Position numbers and translations under genes: made by a program
Origin: Candidatus Methylospira mobilis
GTDB lineage: Bacteria; Pseudomonadota; Gammaproteobacteria; Methylococcales; Methylococcaceae
NCBI RefSeq assembly: GCF_009498235.1
Contig: NZ_CP044205.1
Coordinates: 3,101,389-3,165,388, forward strand
Direction of reading: 5' to 3'
Length of the DNA stretch: 64,000 nt
Part shown: positions 18,593 to 28,545 of the stretch, piece by piece
Position numbering within the stretch: position 1 is the stretch's first letter
Layout: each line of letters starts with the position of its first letter
Notes under the pieces: generated by a model
Database searches by the model: none
The model's input: only the letters and a program-made list of their open reading frames with translations
What the model was told of the DNA's origin: nothing

Positions 18593-21055
18593 CTAGAAAC
18601 GCACGAATCCGCTTTCATCTAAATCCCGTGGGTCAGCAACGCGCGCCGTATGCTTGTTTTTGCCAGCTCGGCTTTGTGCTTGCAGCGCATGACCGCTCCG
18701 CGTCGCTTCAGACGTCGCGCCATGATGATGCACGGTGAAAAAACTCATCAGCCCCTGCAGCTGTTCGGCCTGTCCGCTCATTTCTTCAGCGGTCGCCGCC
18801 AGTTGTTCGGAAGCGCTGGCGCTCTGCTGGGTAATCTGATTAAGCTGCTCCATCGCGTTGTTGATCTGATTGACGCCGGAAGTTTGTTCATCCGAAGCAG
18901 CGGCGATTTCCTGCACCAGATCCGAAGTTTTAGCGATACTCGGCACGATTTCGCTCAGCAAATGTCCGGCCTTTTCCGCCATTTCCACGCTGCTGCCGGC
19001 CAGCTCGCCGATCTCCTGCGCCGCCACCTGGCTGCGTTCCGCCAGTTTCCGCACTTCCGCCGCAACCACGGCGAAACCTTTGCCGTGCTCTCCGGCCCGC
19101 GCGGCTTCTATAGCGGCATTCAGCGCCAGCAGGTTGGTCTGATAGGCGATGTCGTCGATAATGTGGATTTTACCGGCTATGCTTTTCATCGCCGCAACGG
19201 TCAATGTCACCGCTGCGCCGCCTTCTTCCGCTTCCTTGGCGGTCTTGGCGGCCATGCCGTCGGTCACTTTGGCGTTTTCAGCGTTTTGCACCACCGAAGC
19301 GCTCATTTGTTCGACCGCAGCGCTGGTTTCTTCCACACTCGCCGCCTGTTCGCTGGCGCCTTGCGACAGACTCTGCGCGGTAGCGCTGACTTCGCCGGTC
19401 GCTTCCGATAACGCTTCGGTCGCTTCCATCACCTGGGAAATGGTATGCGCCAGCTTGTCCACGGTATTGTTGACGCTATCCTTGAACGTCTTGAGCTGCC
19501 CCTTGTATTCACCTTTGACCGATTGAGTGAGATCGCCTTGTTCCAGTTCGGCAAGCACAGCCACCGCCTCGTTGACCGGCAGGATGATGCCGTCCAGAGT
19601 CTGGTTGATGCCACTGACCAGCTGGTTCCAGCCGCCCTGAAACAGTTCGGCGTTGGCGCGTTTATCCAGTTCGCCATTCGCCGCGCCCTGGATCAGAATG
19701 CCGGTCTGCGTCAGCAGGCCGTTCGCGGTTTTTATCAGGCCGTTGAGGTTGTCGCGGATGACGCGATATTCGCCCTTGTAATCGGTGGTAATGGCCGGAG
19801 GGATATCGCCTTTGGCGATCTGATCAATGTAGCCGGAAGTGACTTTCAATGGTTCGGCGATATTGATCACGGTATCATTTACGCCGGTCACCAGTTTTTT
19901 CCACCCCCCCGAAAACAGTTCGGCGTTGGCGCGTTTATTCAACTCGCCATCGGCCGCGCCCTGAATCAGGATAGCGGTCTGCGTCAGCAAGCCGTTCGCG
20001 GTTTTTATCAGGCCGTTGAGGTTGTCGCGAATGACCAGGTATTCGCCCTTGTAGTCGGTGGTAATGGCCGGCGGGATATCGCCTTTGGCTATCCGGTCGA
20101 TATAGCCGGATGTGACCTTGAGCGGTTCGGAAATGTTGGTCACCGTGCCGTTTACGCCCTGCACCAGCTTGCGGAAATCGCCCTGGTATTTGTTTGCATC
20201 GGCCCGTTTATCAAGATTACCGGCCGCAGCCGCGTTGATAAGTTCATCGGTGTCGGCCAGCACCCGCTTCAAGGTATCCGCCATGTTTTTCATTGCGGCC
20301 ATCAGGCTGCCGGTGTCGCCCGCCTTGATCGCTATTGCGACGTTCAGATCGCCTGCCGCAATTCTGTTCGCTATTTCCGTCGCTTGCGCAGGCTCGCCAC
20401 CCAACTGACCGAAAATAGAGCGCGTCAGCACCCATGTGATCCCTATACTGACCAGCAACGCGACGACACCGAATAGACCCATCCAGTTACGCGCCGACAG
20501 ATATTTTTGCTCTGCGCCGGCCGTCAACGCGCGCATCTGCTCTGCTTCATACTGGCTCATGTCCTTCAAGGCAGCGACGAAAGCGTTATTGGCCGGTGCA
20601 AAGGTTTTCAGCAAAAACTCGATACCCTGATCGCGCTGGGTCTTATCGCGCGCCAATGCAAAAACACGCTCGTAAAGCGCCACCATTTCAGCACGGCGAT
20701 CACTGACGGCCTTGAACAGGCGGCGCGCCTCATCCGAGCTCAGCAAGCTGCCCAGTTTTTCCATATCCTTGGCGTTAAGATCTCTATTTTCCTCCGCTTT
20801 TTTTATCGATTTGTCTAACTCGGCAGGATCTGTGGTCAGGAACAGATTGCGTAACTGTCGTCCATTATCGAATGTGCGTATCGAAACGATATCCAGAGCC
20901 GCCACCTGCGGAAAGGCTTCCTGCGTAATAACGCGAGTGGTGTTGTTCATGGCCGACAGATTATAGAATGCTATACCCAAAATCAGTGCGGTAAACAGTA
21001 AAACCGTTCCGAACGACAGCAATAACTTGGTTATCAGACTCGTGTTCTTCAGCAT
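18593..21055 (-). CDS. Chemoreceptor with duplicated HAMP-like modules (chemoreceptor 3 of 3)
   Basis: An 820-residue receptor, about 270 longer than its neighbour. TM1 (about 10-30), four-helix-bundle sensor and TM2 (about 195-212) resemble chemoreceptor 2. A HAMP follows, then two nearly identical 91-residue modules (310-400 and 401-490) beginning [11 protein letters not shown] and containing [27 protein letters not shown], preceded by a more diverged third copy (about 265-309). The signalling hairpin has [20 protein letters not shown]. The modules look like poly-HAMP/linker repeats relaying signals to the kinase-control tip. It ends in GFVRF, a CheR-tether-like pentapeptide. Confidence 0.93.
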   Translation of the reverse strand: MLKNTSLITKLLLSFGTVLLFTALILGIAFYNLSAMNNTTRVITQEAFPQVAALDIVSIRTFDNGRQLRNLFLTTDPAELDKSIKKAEENRDLNAKDMEKLGSLLSSDEARRLFKAVSDRRAEMVALYERVFALARDKTQRDQGIEFLLKTFAPANNAFVAALKDMSQYEAEQMRALTAGAEQKYLSARNWMGLFGVVALLVSIGITWVLTRSIFGQLGGEPAQATEIANRIAAGDLNVAIAIKAGDTGSLMAAMKNMADTLKRVLADTDELINAAAAGNLDKRADANKYQGDFRKLVQGVNGTVTNISEPLKVTSGYIDRIAKGDIPPAITTDYKGEYLVIRDNLNGLIKTANGLLTQTAILIQGAADGELNKRANAELFSGGWKKLVTGVNDTVINIAEPLKVTSGYIDQIAKGDIPPAITTDYKGEYRVIRDNLNGLIKTANGLLTQTGILIQGAANGELDKRANAELFQGGWNQLVSGINQTLDGIILPVNEAVAVLAELEQGDLTQSVKGEYKGQLKTFKDSVNNTVDKLAHTISQVMEATEALSEATGEVSATAQSLSQGASEQAASVEETSAAVEQMSASVVQNAENAKVTDGMAAKTAKEAEEGGAAVTLTVAAMKSIAGKIHIIDDIAYQTNLLALNAAIEAARAGEHGKGFAVVAAEVRKLAERSQVAAQEIGELAGSSVEMAEKAGHLLSEIVPSIAKTSDLVQEIAAASDEQTSGVNQINNAMEQLNQITQQSASASEQLAATAEEMSGQAEQLQGLMSFFTVHHHGATSEATRSGHALQAQSRAGKNKHTARVADPRDLDESGFVRF
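19583..20128 (-). repeat. Tandem 273-bp repeat inside chemoreceptor 3
   Basis: Two adjacent copies (19856-20128 and 19583-19855) have an exact 273-bp offset (91 codons) and differ at only a few positions per hundred bases over most of their length. This indicates a recent in-frame duplication that could expand or contract by recombination. Confidence 0.85.
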
Positions 21056-21438
21056 AAAGATTCCTCGACAGGGGGATAACGTAGACTAAAAAACCAGAGC
21101 CGTATGCAACTCGATACCGGCGGTGGTGAATGAGTTGAAACAGACTAATATCGCCAAAGCATCAGCGCCGTACGCTTGATGCCGGGCAAAGCCTGAGTCG
21201 GACGGAAGATAGCCCGGCACAGGAAACAAGCGTGAGCGGCAATTAAAAATCATTTTCATGGCAACGCCGCCTGTGGGCAACACTAAATACCGTACCTTCC
21301 AATATGTGTCGCTGCAGAACTTGCTCTACAACAGCATTATTCCGCATTGTAAGCGAGGTTTATACTACCAGATATAACCCATATAGGAGTATCTCCGCTG
21401 TAGACGACCATGTTTGTTCCGCTAACGTTGTATATCAA

Positions 21439-21498
21439 TGCAGGAGCGGGGTTTAGCCCGCGAAAGAGGGCGACCGCGGGCTAAACCCCGCTCCTGCA
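21439..21498. repeat. REP-like palindrome, 24-bp perfect arms
   Basis: Arms 21439-21462 and 21475-21498 are perfect reverse complements (core AGCGGGGTTTAGCCCGCG) around a 12-bp loop. The GGAGCGGG...CCCGCG pattern resembles REP elements of gammaproteobacteria. It lies in the 530-bp gap between chemoreceptor 3 and tatD, downstream of tatD, and could act as a bidirectional hairpin. No adjacent RAYT transposase gene is present. Confidence 0.75.
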
Positions 21499-21587
21499 AA
21501 GTTGTTTCATTCGAGGATTACATCGCACAGTCGCTTTCCATGATGCGTTTTCCGTAGAGTGCTTTCGAGCTGAACAGTTAGCTGTAA

Positions 21588-22376
21588 TTAAAGCAGAACT
21601 CCGCCGGCCCCGCCGAACAAGCGCTGATAATTGGATGTCGTCTCTTCCGCCACCTGCTGAGGTGAAACATCACGCACCTGGGCGAGACATTCCGCCACCT
21701 GCCGCACGTAGTAGGGATAGTTCGGCTTGCCTCTATGCGGCAGCGGCGCCAGGTAAGGCGAATCGGTTTCCACCAGATAACGGTCCGATGGCACCCAGCG
21801 CGCCACTTCCCGTATCTGCTCCGCATTCCTGAAGGTAATAATACCGGAAAAGGATATATAAAAATTCAGATCCAGCGCCGCGCGCGCGGTTTCGCTATCT
21901 TCGGTGAAACAATGCAGCACACCGCCGACTGCTTCGGCACCCTCCTCCCTGAGTATGCGCAAGGTGTCTTGCCTCGCTTCGCGCGTATGTATAATCAACG
22001 GCTTTCCGCATGCCAAAGCCGCACGAATATGTGTTCTAAAGCGTTCTTGCTGCCATGCGGGATCGCCCTCGCTACGAAAATAATCCAGCCCGGTTTCGCC
22101 TATGGCGACGACTTTTGGGTGCTGCGCCAACGTTAACAGCGTATCTGCATCGGGTTCGCGGCATTCGGTTTCATTGGGATGCACCCCGACCGACACCGAA
22201 ATATCCGTATAGTTCTCTACCAATTCCAGCATCGGCCGGTACGCTTCGAGGCTTATCGATACGCATAGCATGTGCCGTATGCCATGAGCGCGGGTTGCGG
22301 TAACAAATCGCTCGAAACTGCGTTCGTAAGGAGTCAGATCAAGGCGATCCAGGTGGCAGTGCGAATCTATGAGCAT
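21588..22376 (-). CDS. tatD: TatD-family metal-dependent hydrolase
   Basis: A 262-residue TIM-barrel hydrolase of the TatD DNase family. The metal-binding motifs are complete: DSHCHLD at the N-terminus, the Glu of AIGETGLDY, the His of LIIHTREA, GVLHCFTED, and the Asp of LVETDSPYLAP. These proteins act as 3'-5' exonucleases or on related substrates. It is the last gene of the yceD-to-tatD order, placed after holB and pilZ as in Pseudomonas, and is separated from pilZ by about 230 bp. Confidence 0.93.
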   Translation of the reverse strand: MLIDSHCHLDRLDLTPYERSFERFVTATRAHGIRHMLCVSISLEAYRPMLELVENYTDISVSVGVHPNETECREPDADTLLTLAQHPKVVAIGETGLDYFRSEGDPAWQQERFRTHIRAALACGKPLIIHTREARQDTLRILREEGAEAVGGVLHCFTEDSETARAALDLNFYISFSGIITFRNAEQIREVARWVPSDRYLVETDSPYLAPLPHRGKPNYPYYVRQVAECLAQVRDVSPQQVAEETTSNYQRLFGGAGGVLL

Positions 22377-22610
22377 ATTGAGTCGATTATTTAATATCCG
22401 GAATAATTATTCAGTCAACCAGGTTGGTGCCGGGGTAAGGCTGTCGAGACACGCCGAGAAGGGAGTCGGTTTGTAACCACGCTGCAAGTCCGTCCCTTCG
22501 GCTACGCTCAGAACAAGCCATGGCAGCTCGGCTGTGGCTTTGCAGACCCGCTACCGGTCGCGCCTGACTTGCCTCGCATCCTCTCCAACCGCTACGCTGA
22601 GTCGTTACGA

Positions 22611-22973
22611 CTACATTGTAAAAGTCGTTGTCACGTCAGAAATTGAGGGGGCCAGACGCTGTAAACTTTCTTCGATACGGCGCCGGGTTTGTCCGTTATC
22701 CCGCTCGCTGAACTGTATTCCCCAACCTGCGGGCATACCGTTATCGGCGCCGGAACGGCTCAGCCAGACTATATGCCCCAATACCCTGATCGGCTGTGCC
22801 GCATCCGGCAGCGTAACGGCCAGCACCAGCCATTCGCCCAGCCGCGCTTCATTCTGCGTAGGCACGAATAAGCCGCCGTTTTTTACGAAAGGCATCCACG
22901 CCTGTGCCAGCATTTTGCCATCAGGAATGGTGATATCAATTTTTCTTTCAGGAACAACGTGATTATAAGTCAT
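22611..22973 (-). CDS. pilZ: PilZ-domain protein, type IV pilus assembly type
   Basis: A 120-residue single PilZ domain: the beta-barrel strands GGLFVPTQNEARLGEWLVLAVTLP and RVLGHIVWLSR...GWGIQFSE. The N-terminal cyclic-di-GMP motif RxxxR is not evident (ERKIDI occupies that region), as in the original PilZ of Pseudomonas, which does not bind the nucleotide but works in type IV pilus assembly. Location between holB and tatD is the conserved place of that pilZ. The pilus role is inferred from context. Confidence 0.88.
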   Translation of the reverse strand: MTYNHVVPERKIDITIPDGKMLAQAWMPFVKNGGLFVPTQNEARLGEWLVLAVTLPDAAQPIRVLGHIVWLSRSGADNGMPAGWGIQFSERDNGQTRRRIEESLQRLAPSISDVTTTFTM

Positions 22974-23028
22974 GAAAAATTTACATCATTTCTGAACAGT
23001 TTATCCCGGGCAAGGGAAGCCACTTTAT

Positions 23029-24036
23029 TCAAGGACGCTCAGGGAGCCTTGCGCCGAGTATAAGCGCTTCTTCCAAAACCAATTGGCGGTTGGCCTGTCC
23101 GGTCAAGGATAGCAATGCGCCTCCCAGATATTCATAGAACCGGAACAAAGCTTTCAAATTCAAGCCCGACGACAAAGCACTCAGCTCATGAATTAAATCG
23201 GAGTTGTCGATAACAGCGGAATCGGCAGCCATGGACAAGCGCACCAGATCGGCAACCCAGCTTCTCAGCCATTCCAACAAGGTTTCACACGGCGTTTTTT
23301 GCCACTGTTCCGCGCATTGCAGCGGATCGGCTTTTTTTAGCAGCACGGCCTGCCATGCCTTGAAAAAACGCAAACGCAACCCGGGCAATTCGCTCCCCGC
23401 CAATTCCAGCGCGCGTAACGGAGCACCTCCTGCCATGGCGATCAGCATATCGGATTCGCCTGGATTCGCAAGCCTCGGCTTCAACCAATCCGCCGTTTGC
23501 TTATGACCGGGGTTGTCAACAGTCAGCGATTGGCATCGGCTGCGTATAGTCGCCTGCAGCGAGGCGGGGATATGCGTCAACAGCAGCAACATCGTGCGCG
23601 CATCAGGCTCTTCCAGCGTTTTCAACAGGCCGTTCGCTGCAGCGCGATTCAGTTTATCTGCGGGAGCGATAGTCACGACCCGATGAGCTCCATACTGCGG
23701 TTTCAACGACAGCGTGGCAATCAAGGCGCGCACCTGGTCTATCAGTATGGATTTACCCGGCTCCTCGGGAACAAGCATTATTGCGTCCGGGTGATTGCCC
23801 GCGTCGAATAACTTGCAGGATGAACAAATTCCGCAGGCCTGATCGCCGACAGGCTGATGGCATAGCAAGCGGCGCGTAAAAAAATGCGCCAGAATACCGG
23901 TGCCTGCGTCTAAAGGACCGGTCAACAACAAGGCTTGCGGCAGGACTCCGCTTTGCAGATAACGTCCCAGCTGCCGCCAGGGCGGAAGCAGCCACGGTAG
24001 TTCATCAAGTTTAAAATCAAGGCTGCTGCTTGTCAT
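23029..24036 (-). CDS. holB: DNA polymerase III subunit delta'
   Basis: The clamp-loader subunit that pairs with DnaX and delta. Start chosen at the ATG 24036 (MTSSSLDFKLDELPWLLPPW); an upstream in-frame start adds 37 residues unlike the family. Visible features: ALLLTGPLDAGTGILA in the position of a Walker A but degenerate, the C4 zinc module (CHQP...CGICSSCKLF), the helix LNRAAANGLLKTLEEP, and the sensor ATIRSRCQSL. Loss of ATP-binding residues is normal for delta'. It lies between tmk and pilZ. Confidence 0.93.
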   Translation of the reverse strand: MTSSSLDFKLDELPWLLPPWRQLGRYLQSGVLPQALLLTGPLDAGTGILAHFFTRRLLCHQPVGDQACGICSSCKLFDAGNHPDAIMLVPEEPGKSILIDQVRALIATLSLKPQYGAHRVVTIAPADKLNRAAANGLLKTLEEPDARTMLLLLTHIPASLQATIRSRCQSLTVDNPGHKQTADWLKPRLANPGESDMLIAMAGGAPLRALELAGSELPGLRLRFFKAWQAVLLKKADPLQCAEQWQKTPCETLLEWLRSWVADLVRLSMAADSAVIDNSDLIHELSALSSGLNLKALFRFYEYLGGALLSLTGQANRQLVLEEALILGARLPERP

Positions 24037-24068
24037 GATGCGTTCAGGACATGGCCTGGAATAACTTT

Positions 24069-24172
24069 CCCGTTCGTGGGCGTGTAGCGCCGCGAATGCG
24101 GCTGGAAGGGCCCTTCGACACCACTCAGGAGAGCCTTGTCGAACCATGAACGGCCTTTCGATTGATTCAGGG
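24069..24172. repeat. Possible dispersed repeat between tmk and holB
   Basis: The 200-bp gap between tmk and holB contains CCCGTTCGTGG at one side and TTGTCGAACCATGAACGG at the other, with CCTTCGACACC between. This layout is like the short dispersed repeats seen in many proteobacterial intergenic regions. Only one copy was noticed here. Confidence 0.35.
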
Positions 24173-24241
24173 CAAACGGGGTGGGTGGTTGATTCGGGAA
24201 GTTATTTTTTACCATATCCTTAACGTCCCACCGGGTCGCGG

Positions 24242-24874
24242 TTAAATTATCGTCTTAAGTGCGGCTGCGATCTGCTGCTGCACGCCCTCCAGAGGCAGAG
24301 TCGCATCAATGATCCTTATACGCCCCAGGCTCTGCGCCGCGCGCTGCAAATAAGCCGTGCGCACGTTCTCAAAAAAAGCATGATTTTCCGACTCCATACG
24401 ATCTATCTTCTGACGCCGACGAGCACGCGCCATGCCAACCTCAACCGGTGCGTCCAGCAGCAAGGTCAAATCCGGTTGCAACCCCTGCAACACGCGCTGC
24501 TCCAAAGCGGCGATAAATTCCGTCTCAATGCCGCGCCCTCCTCCCTGATAGGCATAGCTGGCGTCGCAAAAGCGGTCGCTCACCACCCAGACGCCTTTAT
24601 TCAGCGCGGGCAGAATCACTCGCGAAATATGCTCCGCGCGCGCGGCAAACATCAACAATAACTCGGTCAGCGGAGTCAGCGCTTCATCCCCCAGAAAAAG
24701 CGCGCGCACTTTTTCTCCGGCCTCGGTTCCGCCGGGTTCGCGTGTAGTCACCGCGCGTATGCCCTGCTGGTTCAACCAGTTCTGAACAAAGGCCAGATTG
24801 CTCGATTTTCCAACACCCTCACCGCCTTCCAGGGTAATAAACCTGGCTCTGTTCCGATTGTTTGTGTTAGTCAT
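24242..24874 (-). CDS. tmk: Thymidylate kinase
   Basis: Converts dTMP to dTDP. The 210-residue protein has the P-loop LEGGEGVGKSS, the DRx motif VVSDRFCDASYAYQGGGRG, TREPGGTEAGEKVR, and the lid region ARARRRQKIDRMES typical of the E. coli-type enzyme with arginines in the lid. Its start overlaps the end of mltG by 8 bp, and it lies upstream of holB, as in E. coli and Pseudomonas. Confidence 0.96.
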   Translation of the reverse strand: MTNTNNRNRARFITLEGGEGVGKSSNLAFVQNWLNQQGIRAVTTREPGGTEAGEKVRALFLGDEALTPLTELLLMFAARAEHISRVILPALNKGVWVVSDRFCDASYAYQGGGRGIETEFIAALEQRVLQGLQPDLTLLLDAPVEVGMARARRRQKIDRMESENHAFFENVRTAYLQRAAQSLGRIRIIDATLPLEGVQQQIAAALKTII

Positions 24875-25865
24875 GTTGGTTCAATTGATACTGTTCTACC
24901 GCCTGTTGATGCGCTTCCAGCGTATCCGAAAATAGATGAGTGCCGTTGCCGCGCGACACGAAATACAGACTAATCCCGGCAGCGGGATGAACCGCTGCAT
25001 GCAGGGATTCTCGTCCCGGCATGGCAATAGGCGTGGGCGGCAAACCGTCATGCACGTAAGTATTGTAGGGCGTATCCTGTATTAAATCCTGTTTACGGAT
25101 ATTACCCTGATAAGCGGCGCCCATGCCGTATATCACCGTTGGATCGGTTTGCAGCCTCATGCCCAGCAACAGTCTGCGCGTAAACACGCCGGCGATCTGT
25201 TCGCGTTCATAGGCGGCAGCGGTTTCCTTTTCAATCAGAGAGGCCATAATCAGTGCTTTGTAGGGACTGAACAGTGGAATATCGATGTCGCGTTGCTGCC
25301 ATTCGCGATCCAGCATCATATTCATTCTGCGCCAGGCCCGTTTAAGCACATCCAGGTCGCTCATTCCCGGCGCACAGTAGTAAGTATCGGGATAAAAGCG
25401 CCCTTCCGGAGCTTCCTGCGCCGCCCCTACCAGGGTCATGATTTCATCGTCGCCTTTTCCGGCAAGTCCATGCGTTAATTGATGCGTGTTCTGCACCGCA
25501 TCGAGAAACTGGCGGAAAGTCCAGCCTTCAATCAGGGTAACCTTGCAGGATGTCGCTTTCCCTTGAACCAATAACGAGGATAACTCCCGGTAAGTCATGG
25601 TATCGGCCAGCGTATAACTGCCGTACTTGAGGGACCTGTATTGACCGCTCAAAAACAGTTGCGCTGTAAATCCGACAGGATTCGCGACCACGCCTTGCCG
25701 GAAAAGATGAGCTGCAACAGTAACGACATCTTCGCCCTGACGGATTTGAAAAACGGATGGATGCTGTTCTTGCAGCGGCTCATCCAGTTTTTGATAATAA
25801 TCCGCTACCAATATGACAATAGATAACGTCAAAACCGTCAATGCGACAAAAACCAACCATCTCAT
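24867..25865 (-). CDS. mltG: Endolytic murein transglycosylase
   Basis: MltG cuts nascent glycan strands and sets peptidoglycan chain length at the inner membrane. The 332-residue protein has one N-terminal membrane anchor (about residues 3-21) followed by the YceG domain. The catalytic Glu lies in MASLIEKETAAAYEREQIAGVF, and the typical LQTDPTVIYG and NTYVHDGLPPTPIAMPG motifs are present. It sits between pabC and tmk in the standard order and overlaps tmk by 8 bp. Confidence 0.95.
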   Translation of the reverse strand: MRWLVFVALTVLTLSIVILVADYYQKLDEPLQEQHPSVFQIRQGEDVVTVAAHLFRQGVVANPVGFTAQLFLSGQYRSLKYGSYTLADTMTYRELSSLLVQGKATSCKVTLIEGWTFRQFLDAVQNTHQLTHGLAGKGDDEIMTLVGAAQEAPEGRFYPDTYYCAPGMSDLDVLKRAWRRMNMMLDREWQQRDIDIPLFSPYKALIMASLIEKETAAAYEREQIAGVFTRRLLLGMRLQTDPTVIYGMGAAYQGNIRKQDLIQDTPYNTYVHDGLPPTPIAMPGRESLHAAVHPAAGISLYFVSRGNGTHLFSDTLEAHQQAVEQYQLNQHD

Positions 25866-25884
25866 GCACGAATCCGCTCAGTCA

Positions 25885-26712
25885 TCAGAATCGCCATTCC
25901 GGCATGCTATCCAGCAGCAGCCGCGTTACCGGCCAGGAATCATAGCGGCGCGATTCGAAGCAGCGCACCGGCCATATAGGAAACAGGCTGTTGGTTAAAA
26001 AAACTTCTTCGGCCTGCTGTATGGATTCCACACGCATTCTTGTTTCTTCTACACGCAATCCCATAGCCTGGGCAATATCGATTACATGGGCGCGCATCAC
26101 GCCCGAAACGCCGCAACGGTCCAACAGCGGCGTCTGCAATAGTTTATCGCGCACCGCAAATATATTACTCATACCCGCCTCTACCACATAATCCTCCACA
26201 TCCAGCATCAGGATTTCCTGGATATCCGGATCGCTGCAGGCCGAACGCGCAAGAATCTGCTCCAGGCGGTTCATATGCTTGATACCGGCAAGAACGGGGT
26301 TGATCGCCAAGTTGATTTCCGATCTGGCAAGCCGGATGCCTGTTTGTCTGTATGCTTCCGGATAATTTGGCAGCGGATGCGTGGTCAGCACCCGCGTTGT
26401 AGCGCCGGGCAATGGCGGGCGGTATCCGCGCCCCCCGCTGCCCCGGGTCAACATGATTTTGAGCACGCTATCGGACGACTGCCGGCAGATAGTTTCTATT
26501 TCCCTCCTTAAAACATGCTCGTCGGGAAAAGAAATCGATAATCGCGCGCAATCGCGCTGCAAGCGCGCAATGTGCCGCCCCAGCAGAACAGGCTGTTCCC
26601 GAATAACCGGCAAGGTGGTAAATATGCCGTCGCCATATTGAAACCCTCGGTCAGTCAGCGCTATTTTGCTTTCGGGGACTCCATTGACAAAGGCAAGATA
26701 TTGATCGGCCAC
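25885..26712 (-). CDS. pabC: Aminodeoxychorismate lyase
   Basis: A PLP-dependent class IV enzyme that makes p-aminobenzoate for folate synthesis. The 275-residue protein shows the fold-type IV pattern: GFQYGDGIFTTLPV, the lysine region AGIKHMNRLEQILAR, EAGMSNIFAV and the cofactor loop CGVSGVMRAHVI. A branched-chain aminotransferase role is less likely because of its length and its position between fabF and mltG, the usual site of pabC. Confidence 0.92.
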   Translation of the reverse strand: MADQYLAFVNGVPESKIALTDRGFQYGDGIFTTLPVIREQPVLLGRHIARLQRDCARLSISFPDEHVLRREIETICRQSSDSVLKIMLTRGSGGRGYRPPLPGATTRVLTTHPLPNYPEAYRQTGIRLARSEINLAINPVLAGIKHMNRLEQILARSACSDPDIQEILMLDVEDYVVEAGMSNIFAVRDKLLQTPLLDRCGVSGVMRAHVIDIAQAMGLRVEETRMRVESIQQAEEVFLTNSLFPIWPVRCFESRRYDSWPVTRLLLDSMPEWRF

Positions 26713-26791
26713 TCGGATATTCCCACTACGATCTCGTAGATTGGGTTAGCGTACCGTAACCCAACATCCTGTCATCCTCCGCGATCTGCGA

Positions 26792-28033
26792 TCAGACAAA
26801 ACGCCTGAAAATCAGGGTGCCATTGGTTCCGCCAAAACCGAAGGAATTGGACATGACAACATCCAGACATGCTTGCCGCGCCGTATGCGGCACATAGTCC
26901 AGATCGCATTCAGGATCGGGACTATCGAGGTTGATAGTAGGTGGAATGACCTGGTCGCGCAACGCAAGGGCGGAAAAAACCGCTTCGATACCGCCGGCAG
27001 CCCCCAGCATGTGCCCCGTCATCGACTTGGTTGAACTGATTGCCGTATTATAAGCGGCATCGCCCAACACGGCCTTGATGGCGCGCGTTTCCGCCAGATC
27101 GCCGGCGGCCGTCGAAGTGCCGTGCGCATTGATGTAGTCCAGCTCGTCGGCGTTGATCCTCGCGTCTCTCAAGGCATTGCGCATGCAGCGCGCTGCGCCT
27201 TCCCCACTCGCGGGAGGCTGGGTCATATGATAAGCGTCGCCCGCCATCCCGTAACCGATCACTTCCGCATAGATACGCGCCCTGCGTCTGACCGCGTGAT
27301 CCAGTTCTTCCAGCACCAGCACACCGGCACCGTCGCTTAGTACGAAACCGTCCCGGTCGCGATCCCAGGGGCGGCTGGCGCGAACCGGATCGTCATTGCG
27401 GCGGGAAAGTGCGCGCGCCGAAGCAAACCCGCCCAAGGCCGTCGGCGAAGTAGCCATTTCGGCACCGCCCGCAATCATGACATCGGCATCGCCGTACTGA
27501 ATCAAACGATATGCATCGCCTATGCTGTGGGTTGCGGTTGCGCACGCGGTAACTATCGCGAAATTCGGCCCCTTGAGACCGTGCATGACCGAAAGATTGC
27601 CCGATATCATGTTGATGATATTACTGGGTACGAAAAACGGCGATATTTTGCGCGGACCGCCTCTCAGAAAATCGTTGTGTCCGTCTTCTATTCCGGTAAT
27701 ACCGCCAATACCGGAACCAATTACCACGCCGATACGTTCGGCATTTTCTTCGGTGACTTCGATACCCGAATCTTCAAAGGCCTGACAACCCGCAGCTATG
27801 CCGTAATGGATAAAGGTATCCATTTTTTTTGCTTCTTTCGTGGTTATATAGGCCGTCGGATCGAAGCCTCTGACTGAACCCCCGAATTGCGTGGCAAACT
27901 CGGACACATCGAAATGCGAGATCGGAGCGATACCGCTTTTTCCATTAAGAACGCTATCCCAAGCATCAGGCACATTCAGCCCTACCGGGCAAACAGCCCC
28001 CATCCCTGTTATTACAACACGTCGCTTGGTCAC
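26792..28033 (-). CDS. fabF: 3-oxoacyl-ACP synthase II (KAS II)
   Basis: Elongates acyl-ACP chains with malonyl-ACP. The start chosen is a GTG at 28033 ([12 protein letters not shown]), matching the family N-terminus with an AGGA about 9 nt before it; a TTG six codons upstream has no such site. Catalytic residues are in place: the nucleophile in [12 protein letters not shown], and the two histidines in [11 protein letters not shown] and [12 protein letters not shown]. It follows acpP by 85 bp and is the last elongation gene of the fab cluster. Confidence 0.96.
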   Translation of the reverse strand: MTKRRVVITGMGAVCPVGLNVPDAWDSVLNGKSGIAPISHFDVSEFATQFGGSVRGFDPTAYITTKEAKKMDTFIHYGIAAGCQAFEDSGIEVTEENAERIGVVIGSGIGGITGIEDGHNDFLRGGPRKISPFFVPSNIINMISGNLSVMHGLKGPNFAIVTACATATHSIGDAYRLIQYGDADVMIAGGAEMATSPTALGGFASARALSRRNDDPVRASRPWDRDRDGFVLSDGAGVLVLEELDHAVRRRARIYAEVIGYGMAGDAYHMTQPPASGEGAARCMRNALRDARINADELDYINAHGTSTAAGDLAETRAIKAVLGDAAYNTAISSTKSMTGHMLGAAGGIEAVFSALALRDQVIPPTINLDSPDPECDLDYVPHTARQACLDVVMSNSFGFGGTNGTLIFRRFV

Positions 28034-28118
28034 AAAGGGAATTCCTGGCAACTTACAGATTCAAACGATGAATACCCCGGTGTGCTGCACACACGACCGG
28101 GGCACAGAACAAAACGGC

Positions 28119-28352
28119 TTACGGTTGGTGCGCCTCGATATAGTCGATAGCCTGCTGCACTGTGGTAATCTTCTCGGCTTCTTCATCGGGAATCTCGCAC
28201 TCGAATTCTTCCTCCAGAGCCATCACGAGTTCAACCGTATCCAGAGAGTCTGCGCCCAGATCGTCTACAAAGGAAGCCTCAAGGGCAACCTCTTCCTTAA
28301 CGCCCAACTGCTCGATTACGATTTTTTTTACACGCTCTGCAATGTCACTCAT
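28119..28352 (-). CDS. acpP: Acyl carrier protein
   Basis: A 77-residue acidic protein. The phosphopantetheine attachment serine is in [18 protein letters not shown], and the rest follows the usual four-helix ACP ([18 protein letters not shown]). It carries acyl intermediates between the Fab enzymes and PlsX. Located between fabG and fabF, the standard gammaproteobacterial position, with about 190 bp before it that may hold an internal promoter. Confidence 0.98.
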   Translation of the reverse strand: MSDIAERVKKIVIEQLGVKEEVALEASFVDDLGADSLDTVELVMALEEEFECEIPDEEAEKITTVQQAIDYIEAHQP

Positions 28353-28545
28353 TGTTTTAAATCCTCAGTTACTTAGTTTGGATGAGTCGGATAGTTTAAA
28401 CGATGTTTACATGAAATGAAGCAATATGCTCTCCCCACGCTGCACCGACACGACCAATCCCGCCGTACTCCGACCCGGAGCAGGCGTACGATAGCACGAC
28501 GCTGCCGATAGTGAAAGACACTCTGCCATATTTTATTCCTGCATT

